DNA of 12,887 nucleotides from Annulohypoxylon bovei var. microspora (taxonomy: Eukaryota; Ascomycota; Sordariomycetes; Xylariales; Hypoxylaceae), in the NCBI GenBank assembly GCA_022836615.1, contig MU405515.1:1-12887 (forward strand). The letters are read 5' to 3'. The notes below the pieces were generated by a model. It made no database searches. It was not told where the DNA came from and was given only the letters and a program-made list of their open reading frames with translations. The translations under genes were made by a program, and so were the position numbers. Numbering within the stretch: the first letter of the stretch is position 1; every line of letters begins with the position of its first letter. This document shows positions 1 to 8,568 of this stretch, one piece after another.

Positions 1-138
1 AACCAAAGTTTAATAAAAACGAAAACACGGTTATAAATAAAATAAATTATATAATTTTAACCGCCGTAATAATTATAATAATAAATTAAATAAATGATTT
101 ACATTAAAATAATAATAATTTATTAAAAATATAATAAA
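1..138. other. AT-rich flank outside the 3' LTR
   Basis: This stretch lies outside the repeat that I take as the 3' LTR. It contains two small GC-richer islands (an acacgg near the left end and a ccgccg at 61-66) in otherwise A/T sequence. I see no open frame, no hairpin and no convincing target-site duplication. The five bases next to the LTR (ataaa) resemble but do not equal bases next to the other LTR (ttaaa), so a mutated 5-bp duplication is possible but not shown. Confidence 0.5.
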
Positions 139-295
139 TGTTATGTTATATTTATAAGTTATAATATGAATATTATATAAGCATAAAATAAATTTTTTTA
201 ATTATTATAAAATAAAAGTTATTCCTTTTAAAAATTATTTTATAAAGGAAGGGTTTTAAAATGAAAGTTAAACGAATCGTAATTATTATATTAAA
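139..295 (-). repeat. 3' LTR of the decayed Ty3/Gypsy element
   Basis: Bases 147-295 align without gaps to 9782-9930 at a constant offset of 9635. I count 14 mismatches in 149 positions, 13 of them transitions. On the minus strand both copies end in TAACA, the usual CA end of an LTR, at 139 and 9763. The other end is blurred: the match stops at 295, but a TG-type start could lie a few bases inside. The repeat is short for a Gypsy LTR. It is called an LTR because it brackets gag-like and pol sequences in one orientation and a purine run adjoins it internally. It contains cgaatcg, one of the few GC-bearing blocks kept identical in both copies. The matching 5' copy has an extra dozen bases near the CA end. 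Confidence 0.8.
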
Positions 296-307
296 TTCTT
301 TTTTTTT
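296..307 (-). promoter_or_regulatory. Candidate polypurine tract (plus-strand primer)
   Basis: On the minus strand this is nine A, one G and two A, directly against the inner edge of the 3' LTR. In LTR retrotransposons the RNase H-resistant polypurine tract sits exactly here and primes plus-strand DNA synthesis. The position is convincing. The composition is weak evidence because A runs are common throughout the window. Confidence 0.5.
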
Positions 308-1515
308 AAAAAAAAAACAAAACGTTTTTATTTTATTTCTTTTATAAGTTATTTTCATTATCCTTTTTTTCTTCATTTTTTTAAGTTTTTTTTTGTAATT
401 ATAATAATATTTTTAAATGTTTTACGAAAACTTTTCCCGATTTTTTTATTGTTTTTTTAACATTTTTTAAGTTTTAATAAAAATCATTAATAATTTTTTG
501 GATTTATTACTTTACGTTTAAAATTTTTATATAAATATTTATCGTTTTTTTAAAAAAGTTTAATGTTTTTTATTTAACTTTCGTTTAATTTTTTTTTATT
601 TTTAGTTTTTTCGTAGGTAACTTGTTTTTTCGTTTTAAAGGAAAACGTTTTTATAATTATTTAATGTTTTTTAATAAAAACCTTGTTTCATCGTTTTTAA
701 TGTATAATATAAATTTTTTATATTAATTTTTTTAAAAAAAAAGCGTTATATGATTTATATATAATAAAATTATTTAATGTAAACCATAATTATTAAATTA
801 TTTTAAAATATAAAATAAAATGTAATTAAAACTTTTTATTACATCCCCGTAAATTTATAAAGTTATTAATTAATAAAAAGTTATTTTATTAAACTTTAAC
901 GTAATTTTATTATTCCACCTTTCATTTTAAACCTTATTATATATTATAAAAACGTTTTTTACGTTTATTTAAATTTTTATATTACTTAAATATTTATTTA
1001 ATTAAATTTATATAAAATGGTGGATAATTTTTTTTAAATTTAAATTTAATATTAAAAGGAATTTCGTAATTATTTATATTTAATATTTTTTAAGATTATT
1101 TGCTTTTAACATTAATTATTACTAATCTTTTAATAATTACCGTTTTTTTCTTATTTGTGTTTTAAACGTTATAAAAATATTTAACTATATAATTTTATTT
1201 AAACGATTTTTTATTTTTTTTTTTTAAAATTCTTATTTTTCGTCCGGCATAATAACTTCCCTTTCGTATAAAAACGTATCGTTATTAAAATACTTTAATT
1301 ATACGTCTTTATTTTTTTTTTTTATTATATTTATTTCTTGTAAATAATTAATAAAGTTAAACATAAGTAAATATTTAATTAATTACTTAAAAATAAATAT
1401 AAATAAATCTAATTTAATTAAATTAAAATTAATAAAAATAAGTAATTATAAATAAAATAAATCTTTAAAAAAAAGGTTTAATTTAATTAATATAAGATTA
1501 TTATAAATAAATAAA
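308..1515. other. 3' untranslated region of the element, no gene recognised
   Basis: This is about 1.2 kb between the polypurine tract and the 27-bp minisatellite. It is T-rich on the plus strand up to roughly 720, mixed after that, and A-rich from 1380. Stops are dense in the frames I read, and no fossil protein could be followed. The block acatccccgt at 841-850 is a notable GC-bearing word that recurs inverted at 10708-10717. Long 3' regions between pol and the 3' LTR occur in some fungal Gypsy elements, but I cannot assign this one a function. Confidence 0.5.
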
Positions 1516-1650
1516 CGTTAATAAAATTTATTCCTTAAAAATAATTAATAAAATTTATTCTTTAAAAACAATTAATAGAATTTATTTTTTGAAAGTAATT
1601 AATGAAATTTATTTTTTAAAAGTAATTAATGGAATTTATTCTTTAAAACC
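1516..1650 (-). repeat. 27-bp minisatellite, five units
   Basis: Five head-to-tail units of exactly 27 bp lie at 1516, 1543, 1570, 1597 and 1624. They differ almost only by transitions, apart from the start of the first unit. Nine codons fit one unit. On the minus strand the register from an ATG at 1680 reads nine-residue repeats of the form Phe-Lys-Glu/Lys-stop-Ile-x-Leu-Ile-x, with the stop (TAA) at the same place in every unit. That is what a RIP-converted CAA (Gln) would give. The register is open from just upstream of 1680 down to the first repeat TAA. So this may be the tail of a small repeat-containing protein encoded between pol and the 3' LTR. A non-coding minisatellite is equally possible. 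Confidence 0.85.
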
Positions 1651-1773
1651 AGGTGTAAATAAATTTCTTTTTTTAAACATAAATATAAATAAATAAAAAT
1701 TAAATAAAAGTATTATAATTAAAATAAAGTTATTTAAAAGAAAATATATTTAAAGTTATAATTAAAAGAAAAT

Positions 1774-1865
1774 TAAAAACAAAATTATAATTAAAGAATT
1801 AAATAAGAATATTATAATAAAAAAAATAATGTTCGAAGGAAAATAAAAACAAAATTATAATTAAA
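1774..1865. repeat. Pair of 22-bp direct repeats, 70 bp apart
   Basis: The 22-bp word at 1774-1795 (beginning taaaaacaaaattata) recurs identically at 1844-1865. The neighbouring bases (gaaaa before, aaa after) are also similar. The intervening DNA is A-rich and includes gttcgaagga at 1831-1840, the only GC-bearing patch. The pair lies in the purine-rich interval 1650-1900 between the minisatellite and the end of pol. Low base complexity makes the significance modest. Confidence 0.5.
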
Positions 1866-2097
1866 AAAAATATAAAAAAAAAAGGGATTTTAAATAAATA
1901 AATACATATTAAATAACAAATATTAACCTAAACGCCGATTAAGTTAAAAATATTTAATTATTTTTATTTACTTTTTTATTCCGTAAAATAATTACATTTA
2001 TATATTAGTTTTTAAAATTACTTTAACGATTTATCCTATTTTTTCGTTTTTTTTTTATAAAATATTATTTCTTAATACTTCGTTAATTTAATTTTCT

Positions 2098-2280
2098 TAA
2101 ACATCCTTTTTTACCTTTAATTTTTCGAAAATCATTTTATATTTTTAATTATATTTTCGCATTAACTTTAATGCGTTTTCCATTAAAAACTTTTGTAAAT
2201 ACCATTAATTATATATTATTTCATAACCTTTTTAATAAATTAAATATTTAAAGGTATATTTCTTTTTTATTTTATTAACT
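2098..2280 (-). other. C-terminal chromodomain of Pol (decayed)
   Basis: In the integrase register, 2279-2150 reads YTFKYLIY, a TAA, then KGYEIIYN, a TAA, WYLQKFLMENALKL. Chromodomains have the shape EYLVRWKGYxPExxxWxxxxNLxxAxxL. The first TAA falls where the aromatic-cage Trp of WKGY is expected, which a TGG-to-TAA double transition gives. The second Trp is preserved as TGG at 2204-2202. In chromoviruses this module follows the integrase and directs insertion to heterochromatin through methylated histone H3. A Lys/Glu-rich tail (MRKYN, KMIFEKLKVKKD) continues to about 2101 and then stops multiply. Confidence 0.82.
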
Positions 2281-2390
2281 TTTTTTTTTAAAAGTTTTTT
2301 AATTTTAAACGATTTTTATTCTTCGTTATTTTTATTTATTTAAATTTATTTAAGTTATGGTTTTTTTTTTCGGAAAGTGTTTTTTTTAAA

Positions 2391-3518
2391 TGGTTTTAAG
2401 GTTAATTATAAAATTAATATTATTTAATGGATTTATTAATGTTAAAAAAAATTTAATTTATAAGTTAATTTTTTAATTTTTTTAATTATTATTAATGGTT
2501 TAATTCTTTGTTTTAATTATTTTTTAACGGGTTTTTTAAATAAATAATATTTTTTATATAATTTTAAATATATTTCTTTACCGATATTAAATTTTTAAAA
2601 ATTATGTTTATTATTATATTATATTTTATTAATTATTATTATGAAGTTTATTATTATTATGGTTTTTTATTAATATACGTTCTTTAAGGTTTTAAAATTT
2701 ATCGCGTTATATGGTATTTTTAAGATTAATATTATTATGGTTAATTTAAAACTTAAAATTATTTTATTTAAAAATCTTTTTAAAATAAATGATTTTATAT
2801 TATTTAAATTATATTATAAAAATAAAATTATGAAATTTTATGGAATTATTAATAATAATATGTGAAATTAAATGCTTATTTCCACGTTTTAATTACGTTT
2901 TTCGTTTTATTTATTTATTTACGAATGTTATGTTATTAAAAAGTTTTGTGCGGTTTTTATTTTTAAAAATATGGTTTGTTAAATTTTTGAAAGGAATTTT
3001 TTATTTCGATTTAAGATTATTTTTTTTAATATTCTTTAATTATATAATAATAAACATTTAAAATATATTTCCGCTTATTCCTTAATTATGTATTAAAAGT
3101 TTTTTAAAATTAAAATTATTTTCTTAAAAAATTTACAAGTATTTATTATTAAAGTATTATAATAATTATAATTTAATATTTTTTAAAATGTGTTTTCCGA
3201 TGAAACTTTAAGTAATTTTATAATGAAATTTATTACCATTATATAATATAATATTCATTTGTTTTTAATGGGATGTAAATAATTTAATGGTTTTTTTTTA
3301 TTTATTTTATTTTTAATATATTTTAAATAATAATTTAAATAATTATATAATTAATTAAAAAGATTATTAATTATTAAATTTCTTAATTCCGTTATTATTT
3401 TTTAAAAATTAAAGTGATATTTCTTGTCGTGAATTTATTAAAAAATTTATTAAATGCATAATGTTAAAATAATTAATTTCCTTTGTTTTTTTTTAATAAT
3501 ATGGTATAATAATTTATT
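2391..3518 (-). other. Integrase domain with zinc finger, DD35E core and GPY/F module (decayed)
   Basis: This domain inserts the element cDNA into the chromosome. The zinc-binding part begins LLYHI near 3512 and carries HDKKYHFNF at 3431-3405, matching HDxxYHFGF; these are the two His of the HHCC finger. The two Cys are TAT (Tyr) at 3329-3327 and 3320-3318. The catalytic core has MVINFIIKLLK with the first Asp as AAT at 3230-3228 and ILNRNKKF (family ISDRDxxF) with the second Asp as AAT at 3011-3009. The Glu is retained as GAA at 2903-2901, inside the TDGQSERTNQ equivalent. Thirty-five residues separate the second Asp and the Glu, the canonical spacing. QRIKPLIIIKKI at 2510-2475 mirrors QRxGPFxxxRKxG (GPY/F module), and the IHxVISIAQLEP-like end follows. 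A plus-strand frame at 2840-3061 is only the antisense shadow of this core. Confidence 0.95.
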
Positions 3519-3539
3519 TTTAATATTAAATTTTCTTTT

Positions 3540-4559
3540 TTTTATTTATGGTTTTTTTTTTAAATTTTATAAAATTTTCTTATATTTTTTGTCTTTTTAA
3601 TATCTTTTTTATAATTTTTTTTAAAATTTTATATTTAAGCGAATTTTATTTAATAAAAACGTAAAATAATTTATTAAATCATTTAATTTACTTTTAATTT
3701 TATTATTTCTTTTCTTTTTATTTTTATTATTTACCTTTATTAATAATTTTAATAATGCGTTTAAAACGAAATTTAATTTTTTAAAAATATGTTTTATATT
3801 TAATTAAAATTAACTTAAAAAAGTTAATGTTATAATTAATTTTAAGTTATTTTTAATTATGTTAATTATGGCGAGGTTTTTTTATTAAATTATTCCTTTA
3901 ATAATTTTATAATTTATTAAAATTACCACGTTTAATTTATTAAATTAAAATTATGGTTATAAGTTTTATATAATTTACGTTAAATAAAAAACTTTTAATT
4001 TTATTATATTATATATTTTTTTTACTTTTATAAAAATTTTATTTAAAAATATAATTAATTATATTTTATTTAAATGTATATTTACTTTATTTTAATTTCC
4101 TTTTATATGGAAAATTATTACGTTATATTTTCGTTTTTTTACCGTGTTTAATTTAATGAAAACGGTTTTATTAAAATTTTAATGTAATAAATATATTTTT
4201 ATTATTAAATCATGTTAAATAAAATGAAAAGCTTTTTTTTCATCCTTTATAAACTTAAATTTCCTTTTTAAAATTTATTTCTTTTAAATTATTTTATTTT
4301 TTATTAATAAATTTCTTATAATTCGGCTTTTATTAAGCATTATTATCTTTTTTTTTTAAAGCGGTTAAATTTTTTATTAATATTAAGGAATATATTTTCT
4401 TAATTATATAATTATTTTAATATAAGTTTTTAAATTTTTAAGCGTTTTAAAAATTTTAATTTTTTTAATTACTTTAACTTTATTTAACGTAATCGATGTA
4501 TTAAATTTATTTATTAAAAGATTTAAAAGTTTAATAAAATTATATATTACGAAGGATTT
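3540..4559 (-). other. Connection and RNase H interval (decayed)
   Basis: In the register with first bases of remainder 2, 4499-4390 reads TSITLNKVKVIKKIKIFKTL and then LKTYI-x3, a stop and LRKYIP. This mirrors the tether of fungal Gypsy Pol (FPxTLKxLExYLGxTGxLRxYIPxYA). It continues QKI-x-PL-x-KKK, with TAA in place of Gln/Glu, corresponding to AEPLQxRK. Beyond about 4340 the expected RNase H (Asp-Glu-Asp-Asp nuclease, removes RNA from hybrids) should begin. A fragment near 4240-4200 (KDEKAFHFI, stop, HDL) fits the lead-in, but I could not place the acidic catalytic residues. The identification of the last 800 bp rests on position between connection and integrase, in unchanged register. Confidence 0.75.
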
Positions 4560-5025
4560 TTAAAAGATTATAATAACTTTTAATTTTTGGAAAATCTTAA
4601 ATATTATATTAAAATGTTTTAAATAATTTTTTTTTATATCGTTATAAATTACGATATTATCCAAATATGTTTTATAATATTTTTTATGCGGATAAAGTTT
4701 TTAATTTATAAATTTTTATATATAAAAAGGATTATTTTAATAACTTATTAATATCATGTTTAAAACCTTTAATTTTTTTAATAAAATAATTATTATTTTA
4801 TTTTTATAAAAGTTAAATGTTAAAAATTAATGGAAGAAACTTTTCTTATTTATTATTATAATTTTTTTTTTTAATGTTTACGATGACGTTTTTTTATATT
4901 AATAATAAATATATGTTAAGAATTATTATATTATTTAATAAATGTAAATTAATTATTATACGATTTTTCCATTTATTATTTATTATTTTTTAAACCACGA
5001 AAATAAAGTTAATAAATGGCGTTAA
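4560..5025 (-). other. Reverse transcriptase domain (decayed)
   Basis: This domain is RNA/DNA-templated DNA polymerase. The N-terminal block at 5022-4993 reads TPFINFIFVV, matching the TPFxxPxFVV entry block of fungal Gypsy RTs. At 4971-4933 Trp-Lys-x-Arg-Ile-Ile-Ile-Asn-Leu-His-Leu-Leu-Asn mirrors the family's RVVIDLRxLN (palm motif). A Tyr-Leu-Leu-Leu mirrors YPLP. After a one-base register change in the A run at 4870-4862, the sequence continues with SFFH plus stop (SFFYQ), NNPFYI (NSPAYV) and, at 4667-4656, tat ttg gat aat. That is the YxDD catalytic box with the second Asp now Asn; Ile-Val-Ile-Tyr-Asn-Asp follows. Around 4600-4500 FQKLKV, then KSFV-x-Y and LLNLLINKF mirror the LSPxKSFxGYPS and LLGxxVD blocks. 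Residue-by-residue agreement over about 150 positions makes the assignment secure. Confidence 0.95.
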
Positions 5026-6714
5026 GTTTTTTATTTATAATATCTTTTTATTATTATATATATTATTATATATTTTATTAAAAAAAAATTTATTTTTAAA
5101 ATTTAATTTATAAATATATGTGTGGATTTTATGCTTTTATTAATTTAATATAAAATTTATTTATATTTTCTCATTTTTAAACATTTAAATTATGCGATGT
5201 TTTATTTATACGTTATATTTTTTTAAAATTATTTTTATTTTTTTTATGTAAGTTTTATTTATATATTATATATGTATTTTATTTTTTATTAATATAAATG
5301 GAATGTTTTTTAATTTAATTAATTTTAAATTAATGTTTTTTATTTGAATTTTTAATGGAAGCTCATTTTCCTTTTATTTTCTTTCGGTGTTTTAAGCTTT
5401 TTTTTAAACTTTAATCCCTTTTATTAGGTTTTTAAATTTATGTGAAAATATAAATGTTTTTATAATCTTATTTATTAAATTAAATTTATTAAAAAAAAAT
5501 GTAAAAATATTTATTTTAAATTATCCTTTATTATTAATGTTATAAATTTTATTAATTTTTTAGTTTCGGTGGATTTTTAATAACTTATTAATGTTATTTA
5601 TTATTAGGATTATTTTTATATTTATTACCGAAGTGATGGTGTTTAATATTTTTAAAAAAACTTTAAAAAAAAAGTATTTTTTTTTATTATTAAATTCATT
5701 TATTTAAAGTAAATTTTTATAATTTATATATAAGAAAATTAAAGTGTGTAATAATATTATCACGTTTTAATAGGTTATTATTTTATGGTTAATAAGTTTT
5801 ATTAATTTATGGATTTTAATAAAAATATTTATTTTTTAATAAAATTTTAATGTTATTATTTATTTAAAATAATTAATGATTATTTTATGTGATTTTAATT
5901 ATTTTATTTTTAATAAAAAATTTAATTTTAAGTTATTATTAATTTATGTTTTAATTTAAATTAATGTTTTTATTAGTTTTCTTTAATATTATATTAATAT
6001 TAATAAATGGAAAATTATTAAATCTTTAAAAGTTAATTTTTTATTAATATCTTTTATTTTATAATTTCTTTTTTTATATTTAATTTTATAATTTTTATAA
6101 TTATTTATTAATTATTATTTATTTATTATTTTTTTATTAATTTTTATATTTTTATATATTATTTAAATTTTTAATGATTTATAAAATTATATTTTAAAAT
6201 TTATATATATATGTTTTTTATTTAAGTGTTATTTAAAGTATAGTTTAAAAATAACTTTTATAATTTTAAGTTTTATTAATATTTTAATAAATATTTTATT
6301 ATATAATGTTTTTATATTTTTAAGATTTATGAAATTATTTTCGTTTTTATTTTAATGTAATGTTTTTATATTTTAAGGTTTTTTTTTAATATTTTTAACG
6401 GTTAATTATTAATACTTTTTTATGCTTTTTATTAATATATATATTTTGGTATATACGTGTTTTATAAGGGTGTTTCTTAATAGAAATATTTTTTTATATT
6501 TTTAATATATAATTTTATTTTTTTTAAATTTTATAATTTTAAGTTTAATAATATAAAAGGTATTATTATTAATTTTTATTAATTTATTTATTATAAAAAT
6601 TTCTTTTTTTATGTTTAAATATTGTTTTAATAAAAAATAATTATTATTTTAAAGCGCTGCTTTTTTAATATATTTTTTATTATTATTATTTATAATAAAA
6701 GCTTTATTATTATA
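5026..6714 (-). other. Pol N-terminal region upstream of RT (linker, possible protease)
   Basis: In the register with first bases divisible by 3, stops are clearly sparser than elsewhere. Open stretches run 6648-6505 (48 codons), 6501-6412 (30) and 6351-6232 (40), then about 47 codons ending near 5563, about 38 ending near 5407 and 35 ending near 5269. A well preserved patch near 5400-5340 contains Asn-Thr-Glu-Arg-Lys and, after one stop, Lys-Glu-Asn-Glu-Leu-Pro-Leu-Lys. The last 40 codons before 5025 (Asn-Lys-Ile-Tyr-Asn-Asn-Ile-Tyr) fit the Asp-Lys-Thr-Phe-Asp-x-x-His stretch that precedes RT in fungal Gypsy proteins. A retroviral-type protease is expected here. I could not find a convincing Asp-Ser/Thr-Gly triad, which RIP would destroy. 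Confidence 0.6.
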
Positions 6715-7028
6715 TTAAAAAGTTTATTTGTTTTATTTAATTTAAATTTATTTATTTTATTACCATTTTTAAAATTATTTTTATAAATCTTTATAATTAT
6801 AATTTTTATATTAAAATAAACCTTTATTCCATTTTTATTTAAATGGGTTATTACTTTATTTATATAAAAATTATCCGCTTTTACGTGGCGTTTATATTCT
6901 TTAAAATTAAAATTAATTTTTATGGGGGAAATTATTTTTACGTTATAATCCGCATTAATTAAAACCTTTATATTAATTAAATTAAGGTTAAGAATTTTTT
7001 TATTAATATATTTTTTTAAAATATAAAT
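6693..7028 (-). pseudogene. 112-codon stop-free fossil reading frame, ORF1 end
   Basis: From a TAA at 7031-7029 to a TAA at 6692-6690 there are 112 codons without a stop on the minus strand, the longest run I found in the window. There is no ATG in it. GC-bearing codons cluster inside: NADYNVK, the Ile-Ile-Ser-Pro-Ile block (tcc ccc), YKRHVKADNFY and THLNKNGIKVYF. The tail is rich in Asn, Lys and Thr-derived Ile. The register has first bases of remainder 2, the same as the gag-like frame near 8.5-9.4 kb, and it overlaps the pol register by a few codons at 6714-6693. I read it as the C-terminal part of Gag or a Gag-Pol junction. I do not recognise a family. Confidence 0.7.
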
Positions 7029-8008
7029 TTATAATTATTTTTTTTAAAATATTTAATAATATTAAGGCTTAATAAATTAATTTAATAAATAATAATAAGT
7101 TTAATATAAAATTTTTAAAATAATTATAAATTAATTTTATTAAAGTTAATAAAGTTAATTATTATAATATTATTACATTAATTTAAAATAATTAATAATT
7201 AATAAACATTTAATTAATAATTAAAAAAGTTTATATATTTTTATTAAAGTTTTATAATTAATAATATAATTTAATAATAATTTTATATATAAATATTTTC
7301 TTTTTTAAATAAAAAAGTTAATTATTTAAAAAAAAGTTAACAATGTTATTTAATCGGATTATTAATTATTTAAGTAATAAATAAATTAAATTATATACTT
7401 TTAATATTTATTATATTAAAAAATTTCTTTTAATTATTTTTATAATTTATATAATATTTATTATTTAAAAATAAATAAATTCTTTAATTATAATGCGATT
7501 TAATTTATAAGTAAGATTAAAGTTTTTTAATTATTTCAACGTTATTATCATTAGTATTTTAAAACGTAAAATAATGGTTTAAAAAGCCTTTTTAAAATCT
7601 TTATTATAAGAAATTTTAAAATCTTAAAAAACTTTTTTTATCCATTATTTTTAAACATTGTTTTATAATAATTATGTGAAATTTCTACGGATTATATTTG
7701 CTTATATAACAATTATTATGTGTTTTTTTATATTATTTATAAATAAATAAATATTTTTTTAATATACGAATTCTTTTATTATTATAAAGTTTATTTTCTT
7801 ATATAATGTTTTATTTAAATTTAAATAAAAATATTTAATTTATATTAACTTTTATTTATGTATTATTAAGTGATTTATTTAATTAATATGTTATGTTTAA
7901 AAAGTATTTATTATTTAAGTAAAAAAGTTATTAATTGGATTTAAGTTATTTATTAATTATAAAAAGTTAAAAGGAAGTGGGTTTAAAAGAAAGGGAAATA
8001 AATTTTTA
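7029..8008 (-). other. Unresolved internal part of the element between gag-like blocks
   Basis: This is about 1 kb in which I could not follow one register for more than a dozen or so codons at a time. Just below 8006 the register of the preceding block continues as KFISLSFKPTSF between two TAA codons. Nearer 7030, TAA-interrupted codons (KP, stop, YY) lead into the 112-codon run. Register changes must lie here, because the blocks on either side differ by one. No RNA gene or other element was seen. Confidence 0.4.
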
Positions 8009-8186
8009 AAAAATGGATTTAAAAGAAGCGGATTGTTTTTTTATCCTTTTTATTTTATTTGTTTTATTTATTTTAATATTGTTTAACCATTTAAAATATT
8101 TACCGGTATAATGGTAACCTTTATTTAATTTATAATATTTATTATGCTTATATTAAATGTGGAAGTTTTGTTTTATTTTAACGGAG

Positions 8187-8234
8187 AATTTTATTTTAAT
8201 AAAAAATTAAAATTTTGTTTTAATAAAAAATTCT
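8187..8234. repeat. 24-bp in-frame direct repeat with flanking 9-bp inverted arms
   Basis: The 22-bp word at 8187-8208 recurs at 8211-8232 with one A/G difference, giving a 24-bp period (eight codons). In the local minus register it encodes Phe-Phe-Ile-Lys-x-Lys-Phe plus one more residue, twice. This suggests a former Ser/Thr/Lys-rich repeat protein segment. The outer ends (gagaatttt at 8184-8192 and aaaattctc at 8227-8235) are also perfect 9-bp inverted arms. I attach no regulatory meaning to the arms. Confidence 0.6.
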
Positions 8235-8468
8235 CGTTTTATTTTAAAAAAAAATGTTAATATTCTTCGTTTTTAAGTAAATTTTAAAATAATAAAAATT
8301 AAATAAATTTTTTTAAAAAGCTTTGTTTTTTAAGGGATTGTGGTGTTAAGGATAAAATGTTTAATTTTTATATTAAAAAGGAAAATAATTAATTTAAATT
8401 ATTTTTTAATAAATTTAATTCGTTTAAATTTTTTTTTTTTTAAGATTTTTTTTAAAGTTTTTTATTAT

Positions 8469-8504
8469 AAGATCTTTAAGATCTTTAAGATTTTTAAGGC
8501 CTTT
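8469..8504 (-). repeat. 9-bp tandem repeat, four units (Lys-Asp-Leu on the minus strand)
   Basis: Units at 8469, 8478, 8487 and 8496 read aagatcttt twice, aagattttt, then aaggccttt. On the minus strand, in the open register 8582-8427, they read Gly-Leu, Lys-Asn-Leu, Lys-Asp-Leu, Lys-Asp-Leu. The Leu codons are CTT, which C-to-T change would make from CCT (Pro), so the ancestor may have been a Lys-Asp-Pro repeat. Three-codon periodicity supports coding origin. Confidence 0.75.
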
Positions 8505-8532
8505 TTTTAAGTTAAAAAATAATGAGTTTAAA

Positions 8533-8568
8533 GATAATGAAAATAATGAAAATAATGATAATAAAGGA
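8533..8568 (-). repeat. Second 9-bp tandem repeat (Ser/Leu-rich on the minus strand)
   Basis: Units at 8533, 8542, 8551 and 8560 are variants of aataatgaa. On the minus strand in the same open register they give alternating Ser and Leu/Phe codons (tca tta ttt). Reverting TTA to TCA and TTT to TCT would make a serine run. Together with the neighbouring Lys-Asp-Leu repeat this marks a disordered low-complexity segment of the gag-like protein. Confidence 0.65.

Larger units (their letters stand above)
2040..6714 (-). pseudogene. pol: Decayed pol polyprotein of a Ty3/Gypsy chromovirus
   Basis: Read right to left, this is the Pol polyprotein, which copies the element RNA into DNA and integrates it. 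The order is N-terminal region, reverse transcriptase, connection, RNase H interval, integrase, chromodomain, which is the Ty3/Gypsy order (integrase last). The register has first bases at coordinates divisible by 3 from 6714 to about 4870, then shifts by one at a poly-A run (4870-4862). It continues with first bases of remainder 2 through integrase and the chromodomain. Inactivation is by TAA codons at former Gln and Trp positions, roughly thirty in the integrase part alone, plus Asp to Asn, Cys to Tyr, Pro to Leu and Gly to Lys/Asn replacements. All of these fit C-to-T on one or both strands. No Met start is evident; the left limit of the open register is a TAA at 6715-6717. The right end is uncertain: chromodomain similarity ends near 2150 and stops become dense past 2040. 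The element cannot be autonomous. No copy of an intact version is in the window. Confidence 0.92.

Noticed and set aside
173..376. Minus-strand ATG frame of 67 codons, Lys/Phe/Ile-rich
   Set aside because: It runs across the polypurine tract into the 3' LTR, two non-coding parts of the element. Its composition is simply A/T homopolymer.
1516..1650. CRISPR-like array
   Set aside because: The 27-bp units abut with no unique spacers, so it is a plain minisatellite.
2840..3061. Plus-strand ATG frame of 73 codons
   Set aside because: It lies exactly antisense to the integrase core, whose minus-strand register gives clear family motifs. It is an antisense shadow.
4735..5592. 18-bp word ttttaataacttattaat at both 4735-4752 and 5575-5592
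   Set aside because: A/T-only apart from one C, no extension of similarity, and both copies lie in pol. Most likely coincidence.
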